Part shown: piece after piece, positions 21,186-33,478 of the stretch
Layout: every line of letters starts with the position of its first letter
Numbering within the stretch: the first letter of the stretch is position 1
Assembly (NCBI GenBank): GCA_015680685.1
Contig: MNCI01000569.1
Location: 279,639 to 343,638, forward strand
Source of the DNA: Gnetum montanum
Taxonomy: Eukaryota > Streptophyta > Gnetopsida > Gnetales > Gnetaceae
DNA: 64,000 nucleotides
Direction of reading: 5' to 3'
The notes under the pieces: generated by a model
What the model was told of the DNA's origin: nothing
Databases searched by the model: none
Seen by the model: the letters and a program-made list of their open reading frames with translations, nothing else
Made by a program: the position numbers and the translations under genes

Positions 21186-22008
21186 TGATGAACCGCAATA
21201 TCGTGTACGCGATATCGCATACACAATATCACATCCACCACACGATATCACATATGCGATATTGCGTCCTACCTCATCTTCTATAAATAAGAGGCAGTGC
21301 CCTTGGTTCAAAGACAATTAAATTTAGACCCTTAGCCAGACTCTTGTAGTTTTGTCATTCTGAAGTTAGAATTATTTCTGTGTGACTGTAGTAGGAGTCA
21401 TAGAATGAAAGAATATTTATTTAAGCAATTTGTACTTGAGCACAATTTTGTGTACAACAATAAAGATGAACTTTATGATAAACCTTGCAACATACAAATT
21501 AAGCTAATTAGTAATTAATGATTTTTTAATGCTTTCCTAGTTAATTAATATCTCTCTCAACCTTCAACCCCCTTAGTTAAATACACTTAGTATGACCAAT
21601 TCAAGCATGCATGTAGCGCTTGGTAACCCAGTAACGATTAGCATTTGGTAATCCCAGCAGCATTGCACTGGTTCAGGATGTGTACAGCAAGTGGGAACGA
21701 ATATTGGTGTTAGGAACATTTAGAACTTAGTTAATGAATAGCTAATATAAGTTAGCCACTTAGTTCTCTGTTCCTCTCCTTTATTAGCAGAAGACATAAA
21801 AAAATACAAAAGCTATAAAAATCATATACCTCAAGCTTACTTAAGCACACAATCGTGACAATACAAGCAAGTTTGGGAAGACAACGATTGATTAACCCTG
21901 AGTGTTCCATTAAGGCACATAAGCACTTGGTCCTTGGTGTTTGACTGGATCATGTGTGAAACGCTCGTATTTGTATGGTTGAGTGTAGGGGTACCTCGCC
22001 ACTCATCA
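21186..22008 (+). repeat. 3' LTR of H1
   Basis: 823 bp, TGATGAACC to ACTCATCA, with TATAAATA at 21282-21289. Several of the GATATC palindromes in its 5' partner read AATATC or GATATT here, as expected from C-to-T decay. ACCGC follows, the duplication of ATCGC before 2239, and then H2 gag. Confidence 0.9.
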
Positions 22009-23833
22009 ACCGCCTAGGTCTAAGATAAGAAACAATTGGCGACGTAATACACATGATATTGATACGCTAGTCCCTCAATAGTTTCATGTGGCATATATTC
22101 ATCCTAATGAGTATATACCAGACTTCACCTTTATCCTCCATCAAGATGAACAACTGTGTTGGAAAGACTTAGAAGGTAACATGGTGTTACCTCCTAATCG
22201 TTCAGTCCCAAGCATGCTTCTTCGTGCTCTCTCATGAATTGGCATGCAACACTTACATGTAGAATATGTTGTGCAAGACCATGACTTGAGAGAATACCAT
22301 CCCATAGAGGCACAACATCAAAGGGGCTTGCAATAGGAGAGACATCATAAGTCTTTGAAGGGTAAGTGGTCCCAGGATGCTCCACATGTCTTAAGTGAAA
22401 ATAAGGGTGGTGAACTTGCCTTAGGAGGTTTTCCATGAAATGATGTTCCTCCCCTTGAATTTGGTCAAGGGGTTGTGTATCAGAACCTTCATTCCACTAT
22501 TCATAACCCAGGTTCTGATACCTAATGGCACAAAAGGTCTAAAAAAGGGACACAAACACATAATAAAGGTGGACATTCTGATTGCAATCGTGATCGAGGT
22601 AGAGACCATCGAAAAGAAGGTAGTAGACACCATCATGGTGATGGTCCTCCTTCTTCTTCACCTTCATCATCTCCTTCATCCTTTCCTTCAAGATTTGGAT
22701 GCAGTCATAAGGAAAAAGAACATGAGGATAAGGGTAAGCAAAATGAGAGTCATAGACGAAATAGTTGAGAGAGGGGATAAGGGCACTTTATAGAAACACA
22801 TCATGAAAGAAGGGAGAGTAGGGAACAACATAGGCATCATAGATTCCACAGACGAGACAATCACGATGAATCCCTACTTGCTACTCGAAGTATGTTAGAC
22901 ATAACTGAGGCTGTGAGAGTTCTAACAAGGCAACAAAAGGATAGTAGGATCAAGAGGTTAGATATGAACAACATCCCATGATTCGAAAGGCGATACAATG
23001 TTGATCCTCAAAATCACTTACAAGAATTCCATGATACGTGTGCCTTGCAAAACATAGAAAGTGAATGGCAAAAACTTAAGTTGTTCCCACAAACACTAGT
23101 TAAAGAAGTGGAAAGTTGGTACCAGTGCTTAGAACTGAAATCCATTTGTAGGTGGAGTACTATGTTAGAAGTCTTCAATGATAAGTACCAAACGTACTCT
23201 CAAGTGTCTAGCTTACGAAAGAAAATATAAGGATGGAAACAAGGAGGACATGAACCCTTGGATGCTGTCATGTGCTGATACTATGCATTGCTACATCATT
23301 GTCCTGGCCATGGTTATTCGCAAAGGGATGAACTATGCCATCTCATGGATGGGCTTAGGCATGAAACAAGAAGAACCCTTGGGACTTATGCCCAAGGAAG
23401 ACTATTTGAGCATAGGTCCCATAAAATTCAAAGAATATTGGAGCAAGTTGTTAAGGAAGAAGGTGAGCTATGGAAGAGAGAAAGTGTGGAAGAGTATAAA
23501 AAAGATCCTTCCCTCCAAAAGAGGGGAGTAAGATTTTGTGAGGATGAAGAAGAGTCACCACTCGAAGAGATGGTGAATAGTAAAACTTTGCCTATCCAAA
23601 AGTTGACATTAGAAGTATTCGCAAAGGTAGACCAAATGTGGAACTCCCTAGATAATAGAGTTCAAACTGTTCTCAAAATAGTACAGGAGTCTAGAAAGCA
23701 AGGTAGTGATTGCAAAAAGAGAAAAAAGAGAGAAGCGAAACATGCACGTAGAAAAGGTAAGGGCAAAGTTGCCATCATTGAAGAGGTTGTGGATTCAGAT
23801 ATAGACAATGATAGTGGATGCGAGATATGTTAA
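22009..23833 (+). pseudogene. H2 gag (resumes after H1)
   Basis: Continues H2 gag from its ATG at 2205. The N-terminal region reads HPNEYIPDFTFILHQDEQ; the basic linker is frameshifted. The Retrotrans_gag core (about 22970-23480) has DPQNHLQEFHDTCALQNIES, KEVESWYQCLELKS and EVFNDKYQTYSQVS. The segment 23288-23833 is open for 181 codons and covers the end of the core plus the charged helical region, to SGCEIC. A TGA at 22979-22981 lies at the same codon as in H1. Confidence 0.85.
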
Positions 23834-24511
23834 TATGACCATCCTAAAGGATGTTTCCCTATAATCTCACATCTGTAGGAGTCTGGGGTGTATGCACTTA
23901 ACCCTAGATTAAACATATGACAAACACCGCAAAGGTTACCTTATCCCCAAGGTAACCCAAGACAATTCCACCAACTCTTAACATATTATCCAAGTGGAAC
24001 TCCACCACAACCAATTGAGCAATATCAATAGTGGTAGCACCCACAATCATGGGGAATGCCATCACTAAGGCAACAATATCCTTACTAGCAACTTGACCCA
24101 TATGGATATTACATGCAACACCCAATCTCTCCACGTGACTCTACTAATCACATTACTCCTCAACATCACTACCAAGCTTGAGAGTATCATGGGACTCCCT
24201 CTCCCAGAGGCAATATTTCGCAAGCATATCATCCTTCTCATCCAGTTGCATCTCTTCCACTAATATTGCCATTACCACCTACTCTAGCTATGCAAGGTGA
24301 ACTCTTTACCCAGCCGCAACAACGTAATGTCACAAGGGCCATTAACTCTATTGTTGGTTCTGACAACCGCATGAAGAAAAGATCTTTCTTTAGAACCAAC
24401 AGTCCAACCAAGCCCTTGTAATCACAAGCGGCTAATTCTTTAGACACCTTAGTATCAATCAAAATTTCAGAGCCCCCTTCAAGCCAAACACTGCACTTAA
24501 CGCATACGGTT
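23834..24511 (+). pseudogene. H2 gag-protease linker
   Basis: Decayed Pro/Gln/Tyr-rich linker matching H6 50888-51393. It has readable LPYPQGNPRQFHQ and KKRSFFRTNSPTKP words and several stops. No enzymatic motif is expected. Confidence 0.65.
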
Positions 24512-25110
24512 ATGTTAACACATGCCATCACCAATTGGATCAAAGTTGGCCACCTTCCCATGAAATTCTCTGATCTTGGGAGTCCTCTAATATACTTACA
24601 AATCACTGGGAATGAGCCATGCAAAGTTCTTTTGGATTCAAGTTCTGGGGTCAATTTAATCTCTCAAGAAATGTACAAGGCTTGGAACCTGCCTCCATTG
24701 AAAAAGAGCAACATCCATTTAGAGCTGGCTGACCAGTCCATCATTATCCCATTGGGACTAGTGGAGGACATTATCACCACTATTTGTGGGTGGTCATATC
24801 CAGTTGACTTCCTAGTGATTTAGGTGAACAAAGGTAAGGGGGACTTCCCAATCATAATGGGAAGGGCATGACTAACACCATCAACACATGCCTAGGAATT
24901 TGTGATCTTTCCCTAGAAATATCAAAGGAAAATACATTCAGGAAGATTAAGAAGAAGAAAGTTCCATGTATCGCATACAGTGACATAGGGTGTAATTAAG
25001 TGTAGAGGTCATGGTTTGTGCAAAGTTTAACATTGCCTGCATGCAATCAGTGTGTACAAGTGATCAATATACAAGGATGCCTATATGCAGCAGCCACGCA
25101 ATAGGAAGGC
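24512..25110 (+). pseudogene. H2 protease, catalytic Gly lost
   Basis: Athila-type retropepsin. The active-site triad reads Asp-Ser-Ser at 24635-24643 (LLDSSSGVNLIS), a G-to-A change from DSG, which should inactivate it. PIIMGRA follows after a TAG in DFLVI-stop-VNKGKG, and a frameshift lies just after it. Comparison with H1 15421-16104 shows the full extent. Confidence 0.82.
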
Positions 25111-25149
25111 ACCCAATGATTGATAGCTGATCAAGAAAGTAGTTCAATC

Positions 25150-26352
25150 ATATGCATGAAACCAACTGAGGGTTTGACTTGCACTTACATTGATAGCATA
25201 GATGCATTAGAGCAAGTCCACTGCCAACTTCCAAGTCTTAGTCCTAAAAATATCAATTGGGGGAAGTTGGAAATCCCTAAGAAATTTAAGTAGGAGCCCC
25301 TCAAGCTGAAAACCGATATGGAATACATGTTCCTTAAAAATGGAAAACTGGTAATTATTAACGTGAACCATGCTCTGCAACAGAAAGAGAGATTGCTAAA
25401 GGTGATAAATAAATGGTCAAAATCCTTTGCTTGGTCATATCCTGAATTAATTGGAATAGACCTTAGGATATGCCAGCACAAGATTTACACCGACGCCTCC
25501 ATGAAGCCTCAAAGATGACCGCAGAGTCAATTGAACCCAAAGTTGAAGCAAGTAGTGAAGGAAGAAATCAAACAACTTCTCAAGGCTAGGTTCATATACC
25601 CCATTGTTGATAGTGAATGGGTTAGCCCCTTAGTTATTGTGCCTAAAAAGGGAGGCAAATGGAGGATGTGCATAGATTTTAGGCTACTAAATATGGCAAC
25701 ATTCAAAGATCACTTTTCGTTGCCATTTGTCAACCAAGTTTTAGACACCATCGCAGGGCATTGCTATTACAGTTTTCTAGATGGATATAGCGGATATAAC
25801 CAAATACAAATAGCCCCAGAAGACCAAGCCAATACTATGTTGACCAGTCCTTAGGGAACGTTTGCATACAAACAGATGTTGTTTGGCTTGTGCAATGCCC
25901 CTGCAACATTTCAATGACTAGTCCTAAGCATATTCCAATAGTAGATAGGGAATGGCATGGAGGTCTTTATGGACCACTTCTCCACTTATGGAGAAAACTT
26001 TAATCAAGCCTTGGACCGATTAGAGAAAGTGTTAAAAAGATGTGTAGAAACCAATTTGAGGCTCAATTGGTAGAAAATCCAATTGATGGTCCAAGAAGGC
26101 GTAGTACTAGGGCATAAAATCTCACACATAGGGATAGAGGTAGACCCTAAGAAAATCAAAGTTGTCCAAGGAATTACCCATCAACCAGAAGCTGTAAAAG
26201 ATATTCGGTCATTCCTTGGACACATTGGCTACTATAGGAGATTTATAGAGAACCTTTCAAAGGTTGCAAAACCATTGGTTGAATTAATGAAAAAGGATGT
26301 ACCTTTCAAATGGGCTAGGGAACGCAAACTAACTTTCCAAACTTTAAAATAG
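25150..26352 (+). pseudogene. H2 reverse transcriptase, active site lost
   Basis: RT with well preserved text, including NPKLKQVVKEEIKQLL, SPLVIVPKKGGKWRMCIDF, YYSFLDGYSGYNQIQIAPED and LFGLCNAPATFQ. The active-site motif at 25966-25977 reads FMDH instead of FMDD, losing a metal-binding Asp. Two adjacent TAG codons (25939-25944) follow the FQ word, and TAG at 26350-26352 stands at a probable Trp codon that is TGA in H1. The thumb and connection read VLGHKISHIGIEVDPKKI and FLGHIGYYRRFIENLSK. Confidence 0.88.
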
Positions 26353-26800
26353 AAGCTAGTAGAAAAACCTATTCTACAAGCTCCTGACTAGTCCAGGCTA
26401 TTCCACATAAAGACTAATGCATCCAACTTTGCCTTAGGAGCTATACTTACATACTTAGATGACCAAAAACGTCCTTATTACATCTACTGTGCAAGTAAAA
26501 GTATCGCTGGTGCACAACTTAACTACACTACAATAGAGAAAGAATTAATGGTTGTAGTGTTTGCACTAGAGAAATTTAGGTACTATGTCTTGGGTTATAA
26601 GGTATTTGTACACATGGATGATAGTGCAATAAGGTTCCTAATGAATAAGCCAATGGTAAGTTCTCATATCATCGATGACTTGTAATCTTACAAGAGTTCG
26701 ATTTAACCATGATCAATTGTAAAGGTACCGAGAACATAGTTGTTGATCATTTATCTCGGTTGCGATGGAACAACAAAGAGGATGAGTATCCAATTTTTGA
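26353..26800 (+). pseudogene. H2 RNase H domain
   Basis: RNase H with ALGAIL, TIEKELMVVVFAL (Glu) and HMDDSAIRFLM (Asp). The first Asp is replaced: KTNASNFALGA against TDASNYALGA in H1. TAG at 26389-26391 stands where H1 has TGA, implying an ancestral Trp. It ends in VVDHLSRLRW. Confidence 0.82.
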
Positions 26801-28208
26801 TCATTTCCCTAATGAATTCCTCTTTGCCCATGTAGTGAATAATCAATCACCCACGACGACAAACTGGTACAGTAGCATTCTTACCTATCTCCTCATCCAA
26901 CAAACATCACAAGAGTTAGACCTTAAGAAGAAACAATAGTTTCTTCATCGAGGCAAGTACTTTATGGAGATCAATGGGCAACTTTGCAAGGTGTGCCCGA
27001 TGGCTTGGTTCAATGGTGTGTTTCTAATATAGATCAACTGTGAGTTCTCTAAGATGCTTATGAGGGTCCTTGTGGGGGTCATTACACTAGGAGATGAACG
27101 ACCATCAAGATCTTGCTTGCAGGATATTATTGGCCTACATTGTTTCAGGACGTCCATCAATTCATCCAATCTTGTGAGCGTTGTCAATGTGATGGGGGAA
27201 TGACTACTAGAATGGAGGGTCCGCAACAATGGATTCAATCATTAGAACCCTTGAAATTTGGTGAATTGATTTTATGGGGCCCATTACACCAATGTCCAAT
27301 GGAAAAGCTTATATCGTAGTTGCCATTGACTACCTAATAAAATGGGTAGAAGTAGCTGCTGTTAAGGATTGTACATCCTCCATAGATGCACGATTTGTTC
27401 AATAAAAAATCATAAACAAGTTTGGTGTTCCTTGTGCACTTATTTCAAACAATGGTACACACTTCACATGTGCGACTTTTTGCAAATTAATGCAACGCTT
27501 AGGGGCTGAGCACAAACTGACTACACCATATCACCCCCAAGCAAACGGTCAAGCCGAAGTCACCAATAGGGAGATTACAAAGATATTGATAAGAACCATT
27601 AGCAAGTTTAGGTGAGACTAGAGTACTAAATTGAATGATGCTCTTTGGGCATACCGCTCCACATGGAAACTCCCTATGAGTTAGTGTATGGTAAATTACC
27701 AATGCTTCCCATTCAAACTAAGCTTCGTACACTATCCACGACATGTGACCTCAACCTTGACCTTGATCTAGCACAAAAACAAAGGTTGATGTCCCTTAAC
27801 CTGCTAGATGAGAACCAATTGGCCGCCCTGTCATCTAACGAATTACACAAGGCCTTCAATAAACAATGTCATGACCTAAGGATTAGGAAAGTTAAATATC
27901 AACAAGGAGATAAGATTCTCTACTGGAATCCCACATATGTGCCACAACGTACCAAATTTCAAACACTGTGGAAAGGAACTTATTTCATTCATGCAACTTT
28001 TCCTTTAGGGACCATGATGATATACAAACTTGAGAGCCCGAATAAGAAACTGTTGGTCAACATCCAACAAACCAAACATTTCCATGAGCTCAGGATAGTC
28101 AATACTCATACTACCTTTGTTGGTGGACAACCTTGCTCACTATTTTGGATCTCCTCCTTCCAACTCAGTCATGGGGGAGATGGCCACCTATGCCAACCAT
28201 TCTAGGCC
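26801..28208 (+). pseudogene. H2 integrase with 186-codon C-terminal frame
   Basis: The zinc-binding and core parts are readable with stops. The first Asp region reads AYIVVAIDY; the second site reads LISNNGTHF (Asp to Asn); NGQAEVTNREI keeps the Glu. From 27645 to 28205 the C-terminal region is an uninterrupted 186-codon frame: YELVYGKLPMLPIQ, LLDENQLAALSSNELHKAFN, FQTLWKGTYFIHATFPLG, ending LSHGGDGHLCQPF. This domain normally binds DNA ends and chromatin. The bases for about nine residues around GYSP are missing, a small deletion relative to H1. Confidence 0.86.
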
Positions 28209-30082
28209 CTCAGTTCTTTTTGTATTTTTGTTTTGCACATTTTCCAATCTTTCTTATTTTTGTTTTACACCATCGTTCACATTTTTACTATCTCTTTGTT
28301 TGCTTGATATAGTTTTATTCATCCTCCAATAAGTGCTCATGATGGTGGATTGAATTATATCATATTGATTACTAATGTTTGGTTTTTACCTTTGAATTAT
28401 AATGCTAATACTAAGGTATTGTTCTTTTGATAAAACAAGCAATGAGCCCATGTTGTTCATGCATCCATGGAATCCTATGATCTTCTTTGACTTGGAACTG
28501 TACAGTCTCTTTTTCTAATAAACTTGCTAATGAACAAGTAACTGGGTATTTCTCAAACTAAGGAAGGACTCAATGGTTGAAAATGATGTGATTTCAAGGG
28601 GATTCAATGCACTTGTGTTGGTTATTCTTTTGGGCACTTGGATGTTTTTTCTTGGGTTTTCTACCATTCTGCCATCAATCAAAATATCAGGAAGTTGAGT
28701 AAATAAAAAATAAATATAAGTCTTTCCATGGTATGGTTCTCATGTGAAAAAAAAACATAGGTGAGAATTCAAAGCACACCCCTTAGACACAATAAAGAAA
28801 TATGGGCTACAAGCACTGGTTATGGAACTAGTAAGACATGTTACCTATGCCTGAAGGTTCCCTCTAACTAAGGCCCTTACTCACTTCCACCTTCTCCATC
28901 TTGCTCTCCTTGGAATAGTGGTAACTCTTTGTCGAAGCATTCTTGTTGCTTCAAGAGGATGGATTGGTCTAGTGTATTGATGTGAGGTCATTGAATGTGC
29001 ATGATTTGAGTCTAGATTTGGAATGAGTTCTATGCAGTCACATTAACCATAAAATACACAAGGGACTTTACACAACATTGTTCTTGGGATTCCATTCCAT
29101 TCTCTCCTCTCTATATTTCTTTCCATTTTCCACCTCATTGCTAGTTTTATCATCTGTCTGTATCTTGGTTGATGCATTATTTTTTTTTGGTAAATTCTTG
29201 TGGGTAAGTTTTTAACTCTTGCTTCCAAATGACATTTCTAGAGCCTATGGACTCTTTAGTTTGTGGGTTTGTTAGGGCATAAATGGCATGAGCCTGCTTT
29301 GGGGAGGACCCACTAGCATTCCTTTTCAGTGCAATTGTTAAATTCTTTTCCTTAAACATTCTATGCAATCAACCATTTCTCGTTTCATCCCCATCTCTAA
29401 CATCCATTTTATTAGTGTTTCCGTTGTTATTTTTCCTATCTTTCTTGTTCCTTATATTTTTCCATCTTATAGCTACCAGAGGTTTGCTCTTAGTCGTGGG
29501 GGCCCTGGCATAATTTTTTTTTTAATTTTTTCATTCTACTATTTGCCTAACCCCTACACCTTGGGTAGTCACCAGTGATAAATCTTTGAACCAGTATCTA
29601 CCATAACCACAACTCAGCCATTGCACTTTATATCGAGGCAAGGTATCAATTGCATTATGGTTTATTTGTCCTTGCTCATTTGTGGCCGTGTTGTGTGTGC
29701 AGATGGCGATCATACAAATAACGAACTAGGCTTGGAGGAAGGACTTAGGATGGATTGAAGCAGGAGCATTTACGAAAGGAGCAAGTCTGGATACATGGTT
29801 ATGGATGAACAACGAAAGGTGCAATCTTGGCATTAGCAGTAACACACCTCATTCTCTTTTCTCTCTCTCTTTCTCTTCAAGTTGTCAAGTGAAGGATTGG
29901 ATGTCATTTATTTAAATGGTCATGAACACTTATGTTGTACTATGCTTGTTGATCCATTCACTGGGCATGTTGAGTCTGTCATCCCATTCTATCATTAGTT
30001 GTCATTCAGTCAATAATCCCATACCTTCCCAATATTTTGTAAGGAACTCGAGGATGAGTTTTCATTCAGTTGTGGGGGTATG
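28209..30082 (+). other. H2 3' non-coding region
   Basis: Homologous to the H1 3' region in order and length. It holds the hairpin at 28728-28780, the mid G5 motif at 29492-29502 and the terminal tract at 30070-30082. No coding signal. Confidence 0.7.
28728..28780 (+). other. Conserved 3'-region hairpin, H2 copy
   Basis: TTCTCAT (28737-28743) pairs with GTGAGAA (28761-28767), with one G-U pair at the loop side and an A-rich loop. The 3' side continues TTCAAAGCACACCCC. Confidence 0.6.
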
Positions 30083-30892
30083 ATGAACCACGATATCAGG
30101 TCTGCAATATCGGAGCCAACCATGTGACGTCAAATACCCGATATTGAGACTTGTACCCTTGCCTATAAATAAGAGGTGGGCACCTTTGGTTTGATAATAG
30201 ATAGTTAGTCCTTAACCAAACTCTTACCTTTTCTTCTCCCAAGAGTTAGAATTATTTCTGCGTGCCCAAAGTAGGAGTCATAAAGTGAACAAATATTTAT
30301 TTGAGCATTGTGTACTTGAGCACACCTTGTGTATGGGAATAAAGATGAACTTTATGATAAACCTTGCAACATCCAGAATAGATTAATTAGTGTTAATTTA
30401 TGTTATTAAATGCTTTCCTTAGTTAATTAATGATTCTCTCTCACCCTGTAACTCTCTTAAGTAAATACACTCAGTACAACCACTTCGAGCATGTGTGTAA
30501 TGCTTGGTAACCCAGTAATGATTAGCGTTTGGTAATCCCAATAACATTGCACTAGTTTAGGGTGTGTACAGCAAGTGGGAACAGATACTGGTGTTAGGAT
30601 TAGTTAGAACCTAGTTAATGAATAGTTAAATTAAATTAGCTACTTAGTCAGTCATCTCTCTCCCTCCTTACTAGCACAAGATATAAAACATAAAAGCTAT
30701 AAAAATCATATGCCTCAAGCTTACTTAACCATACAATCATGACATACAAGTAAGTTTGGGAAGACAATGATCAACCAACCCATCCTTGTTTTGCAAAGGC
30801 GCGTAAGCACGTAGTCCTTGGAATTCGACTAGATCATGCATGAAATGCTCATATTTGTATGGTTGAGTGTAGGGATACCTCGCTGCTCATCA
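30083..30892 (+). repeat. 3' LTR of H2
   Basis: TGATGAACCACG to CTGCTCATCA, 810 bp, with TATAAATA at 30164-30171. Pairs with 1281-2073. H3 non-coding sequence resumes at 30893. Confidence 0.9.
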
Positions 30893-31266
30893 CAGGTACA
30901 ATGGTAATGTGCTACTCGATGGTGATATGCTTCATTTGTAATTTGATTGTTGATGTCTAGTTTTTGACTTTGAATGTCATTACTGATGACTAGGACATGG
31001 TTTCTTTTCATGTAATAGGTAGTGAGTCCACATCATCCACCCATCCACATACTCTATGGTTTTTCTTATTTTCGAAATGTGCAATCTCTTCTTCATTAAT
31101 GAAACTTTAATAAATCAATGACTTGTGTAGTTTCCAAAATTGGGAAGGAATCAAAGGTTTGGACAAGGTGTGGCTTCAAGGGATGTGGTATTCTTTGTGC
31201 TTTTCTATTTTCCTGTGTGCAGGAGTGTTCGCGTCATTCATAATAGGAAGTCAAATAAGTCCTTGC

Positions 31267-31318
31267 ATGGTGTGGTCCTCATCACAAAAAAAAAAGATGA
31301 GGATTCAAAGCACACCCC
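31267..31318 (+). other. Conserved hairpin, H3 copy 1
   Basis: TCCTCATC (31276-31283) pairs perfectly with GATGAGGA (31296-31303) around an A-rich loop. The outer GGTGTG (31269-31274) pairs with CACACC (31311-31316). Confidence 0.65.
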
Positions 31319-31356
31319 TTGGACAAAATAAATACCAAAAATGCATGGGTCTTTGC

Positions 31357-31404
31357 ATGGTGTGGTTCCCATCCAAAAAAACATGGGAATTCAAAGCATA
31401 CCCC
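31357..31404 (+). other. Conserved hairpin, H3 copy 2
   Basis: TTCCCAT (31366-31372) pairs perfectly with ATGGGAA (31383-31389). The outer GGTGTG (31359-31364) pairs with CATACC (31397-31402) using one G-U pair. Both arms differ from copy 1 and from H1/H2 in a compensating way. Confidence 0.65.
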
Positions 31405-32616
31405 TTAGACCAAATAAAAGGGCTACAAGCACTGGTTATGAGACTTGTCTTATCTTCTCTAACTAAGGCCCTTTCTCACTTCCTACCTGCTCTCTAATTT
31501 GGAATAGTGGTTGTTTTGTGGGAGCATTCTTATGTTTGAAGGGATGGACTAGCCTTAGAATGTCGATGCGAAGTCACTGAAAGTGGTTGGTTTTGATCTA
31601 GACTAAGGATGGGTCCTACCAGGTCATTTAATCACAAACTCCACAAGGGACTGCATGTGACCATAATTAGGAACTCCATTCCACTCTCACTATCATCCAT
31701 CTATGCTTTTTATGCCTCATCTCACTGTTGGTTTCATGTTTTGATTCAATATTTTGGTTTGATGTGTCGGGTTTCTTAGTCAGTTACTTTTGGGTTTTTG
31801 TACTTAACTTTTCGTAACCATTAATCATCCATGGTGTCCACAGACTCCTTGTTTTGAAGTTATGCAATGGCATAAAAGGCCTATGCCTACATTGGGGAGG
31901 ATCAAATTGCATATCTTTTGGTTTGGTTAAGTTAAGTTCTTTATCCTTAGACATTGTTACAATGAAATTCTTTTTATTTACCCCATCCATGTTATCCAAT
32001 TTTACGCACCTTCACAACTGTTTGTAATGAACTCCTTTTTATTATTGTGCATACCCTCTTTCCAGTATTCCTTGTGTTAAGATTTTTCTAAATTTTAGGA
32101 ATTGCATCTCTTACTTAACCCATTCGTCAGTCTTTTCGCTAACAATATCAAGCAACCAATCTATCACAATCATAACTTAGCTAGATAAAATCACCAACAA
32201 GACAAGGTATTCAACCATTATTTGTTACACTATATACACTAATCCTTGGTTTTGTTATAATTACAGTGGGAAGCATGGATTGGAAGCAAGACTATCTTCA
32301 CTAAGGAGGATGCAACCATATCACTCGTGGGAGATTGTTCATGATTGCTGGATTTCTTTTACCTCTCCCTTATTCTTCTGTTGCCAAGAGGGGTTGGATG
32401 TCTTTTAGATCCATGGGTTTTCTTTCCTATTGTCATGAACACCCAATTTTGCACACAATTGTAATGTTGTATACTTGGGCACTTTTGTATTTGTCTGTTT
32501 TCTCTGCATCACTTTGCATGTTAGTCAAATACTCCATATCCCTTGCTATATTTTGTAAAAGACTTGTTCCTCTTCTTTTCTACTCAAGGATAAGTTTTCA
32601 TTTAGTTGTGGGGGTA

Positions 32617-33478
32617 TGAGAAATTGTGTTTTTATACACTCTGATATCAGGGTGGCCATGATATTAGGTACACAATATCATGGCCCAAGATGTGATATCG
32701 TACATTTGATATCACAAGGTTACTCCTGGGTCTATAAATACAATGCCCAAGCACACCATTGGAAGACGTTTTTGGTAGTCAAGTAGCAAAACTCTTGTAG
32801 TTTGTTTATTTGAGAGTTAGAATATTTTCCAAGTGCCCAGAATAGGAGGTCTAAGTGTGAACAAATTTTTATTCAAGCATTAATGTACCTGAACACACCA
32901 TTGTGTTGGCAATAAAGATGAACTCTTTAATTTATTCCTTGCAGCACTTGAAACTTTCTTTCTTATGCATTTACACATTGCGATTTTATGCAATTTACAT
33001 TAATGTTATTGATATAGTAATTAATTTTGATTAATCAAACAATTGATTAAAATACACAAACATGACCTGTTCGAACATATGTGTGACACTTGGTAACTCA
33101 GAAATGATTAGCATGTGACAACCCAGTAATGTTTACACAAAGTTCAAGATGTGTCCAGGAAGTGGAAATGGTTACTTGTGTTAGGTTAGATTAGACCATA
33201 GTCTACTTAGCAATTAGTCACTCTTACTTTTACTTTCATCTTTGTTTTAGGTGAATAATTTCATAAAAACAAAAAATAATAAAAATCTTATACCTCAGTC
33301 ACACTTAACCATACAATTGTATTCCACAAGTGGGACTAGGAAGACAATGAATGGACAACACACATGCACTATTTAGATCTAGCGTACTTAGTAATTATAG
33401 TCTGCGAAATTCGATCGGATTGCATGTGAACACCTGTGATTCATATGGTTGGGCATAGGGGTACCTTGTTGCTCATCA
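32617..33478 (+). repeat. 3' LTR of H3
   Basis: TGAGAAATTG to GCTCATCA, 862 bp, with TATAAATA at 32733-32740. The region before the TATA box again holds GATATC/AATATC palindromes, including TGATATCA. The 5' partner lies outside the window to the left. GATGT (33479-33483) would be the right target duplication. Confidence 0.82.

Larger units (their letters stand above)
2239..22008 (+). mobile_element. Athila-like LTR retrotransposon H1 (contains T1)
   Basis: The best preserved Athila-like copy, inserted in the gag of H2. LTRs are 2239-3077 and 21186-22008, the primer site is 3079-3096 and a G-rich tract lies at 21173-21185. Internal order is gag, protease, RT, RNase H, integrase, then about 1.9 kb of non-coding sequence. 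Gag is split between 3731 and 13533 by the opposite-strand element T1. Protease DSG, RT FMDD and the integrase Asp-Asp-Glu residues remain readable, but there are many stops, so autonomous movement is unlikely. The 5' LTR starts TAATGA, a G-to-A change from the family TGATGA. Confidence 0.9.
1281..30892 (+). mobile_element. Athila-like LTR retrotransposon H2 (contains H1 and T1)
   Basis: Complete but nested and inactive Ty3/gypsy element. The 5' LTR is 1281-2073 and the 3' LTR 30083-30892; both share the block reading CCTATAAATAAGAGGT followed by a TTTGG-type stretch not seen in that form in the H1 or H6 LTRs. A tRNA-Asp-type primer site follows the 5' LTR. The internal part is split at 2238 by H1 and resumes at 22009, continuing gag, protease, RT, RNase H and integrase to 28208. 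The family assignment rests on the tRNA-Asp primer site, the LTR ending TCATCA directly before it, and RT text of the EVFMDDFS type, all typical of the Athila lineage. Confidence 0.85.
30893..32616 (+). other. H3 3' non-coding region (resumes after H2)
   Basis: Continues H3 from 1280. Content parallels the H1 and H2 3' regions, including two adjacent copies of the hairpin unit (31267-31404). It ends with GTTGTGGGGGTA just before the 3' LTR. The mid-region G5 motif found in H1, H2 and H6 was not seen. No coding signal. Confidence 0.7.
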
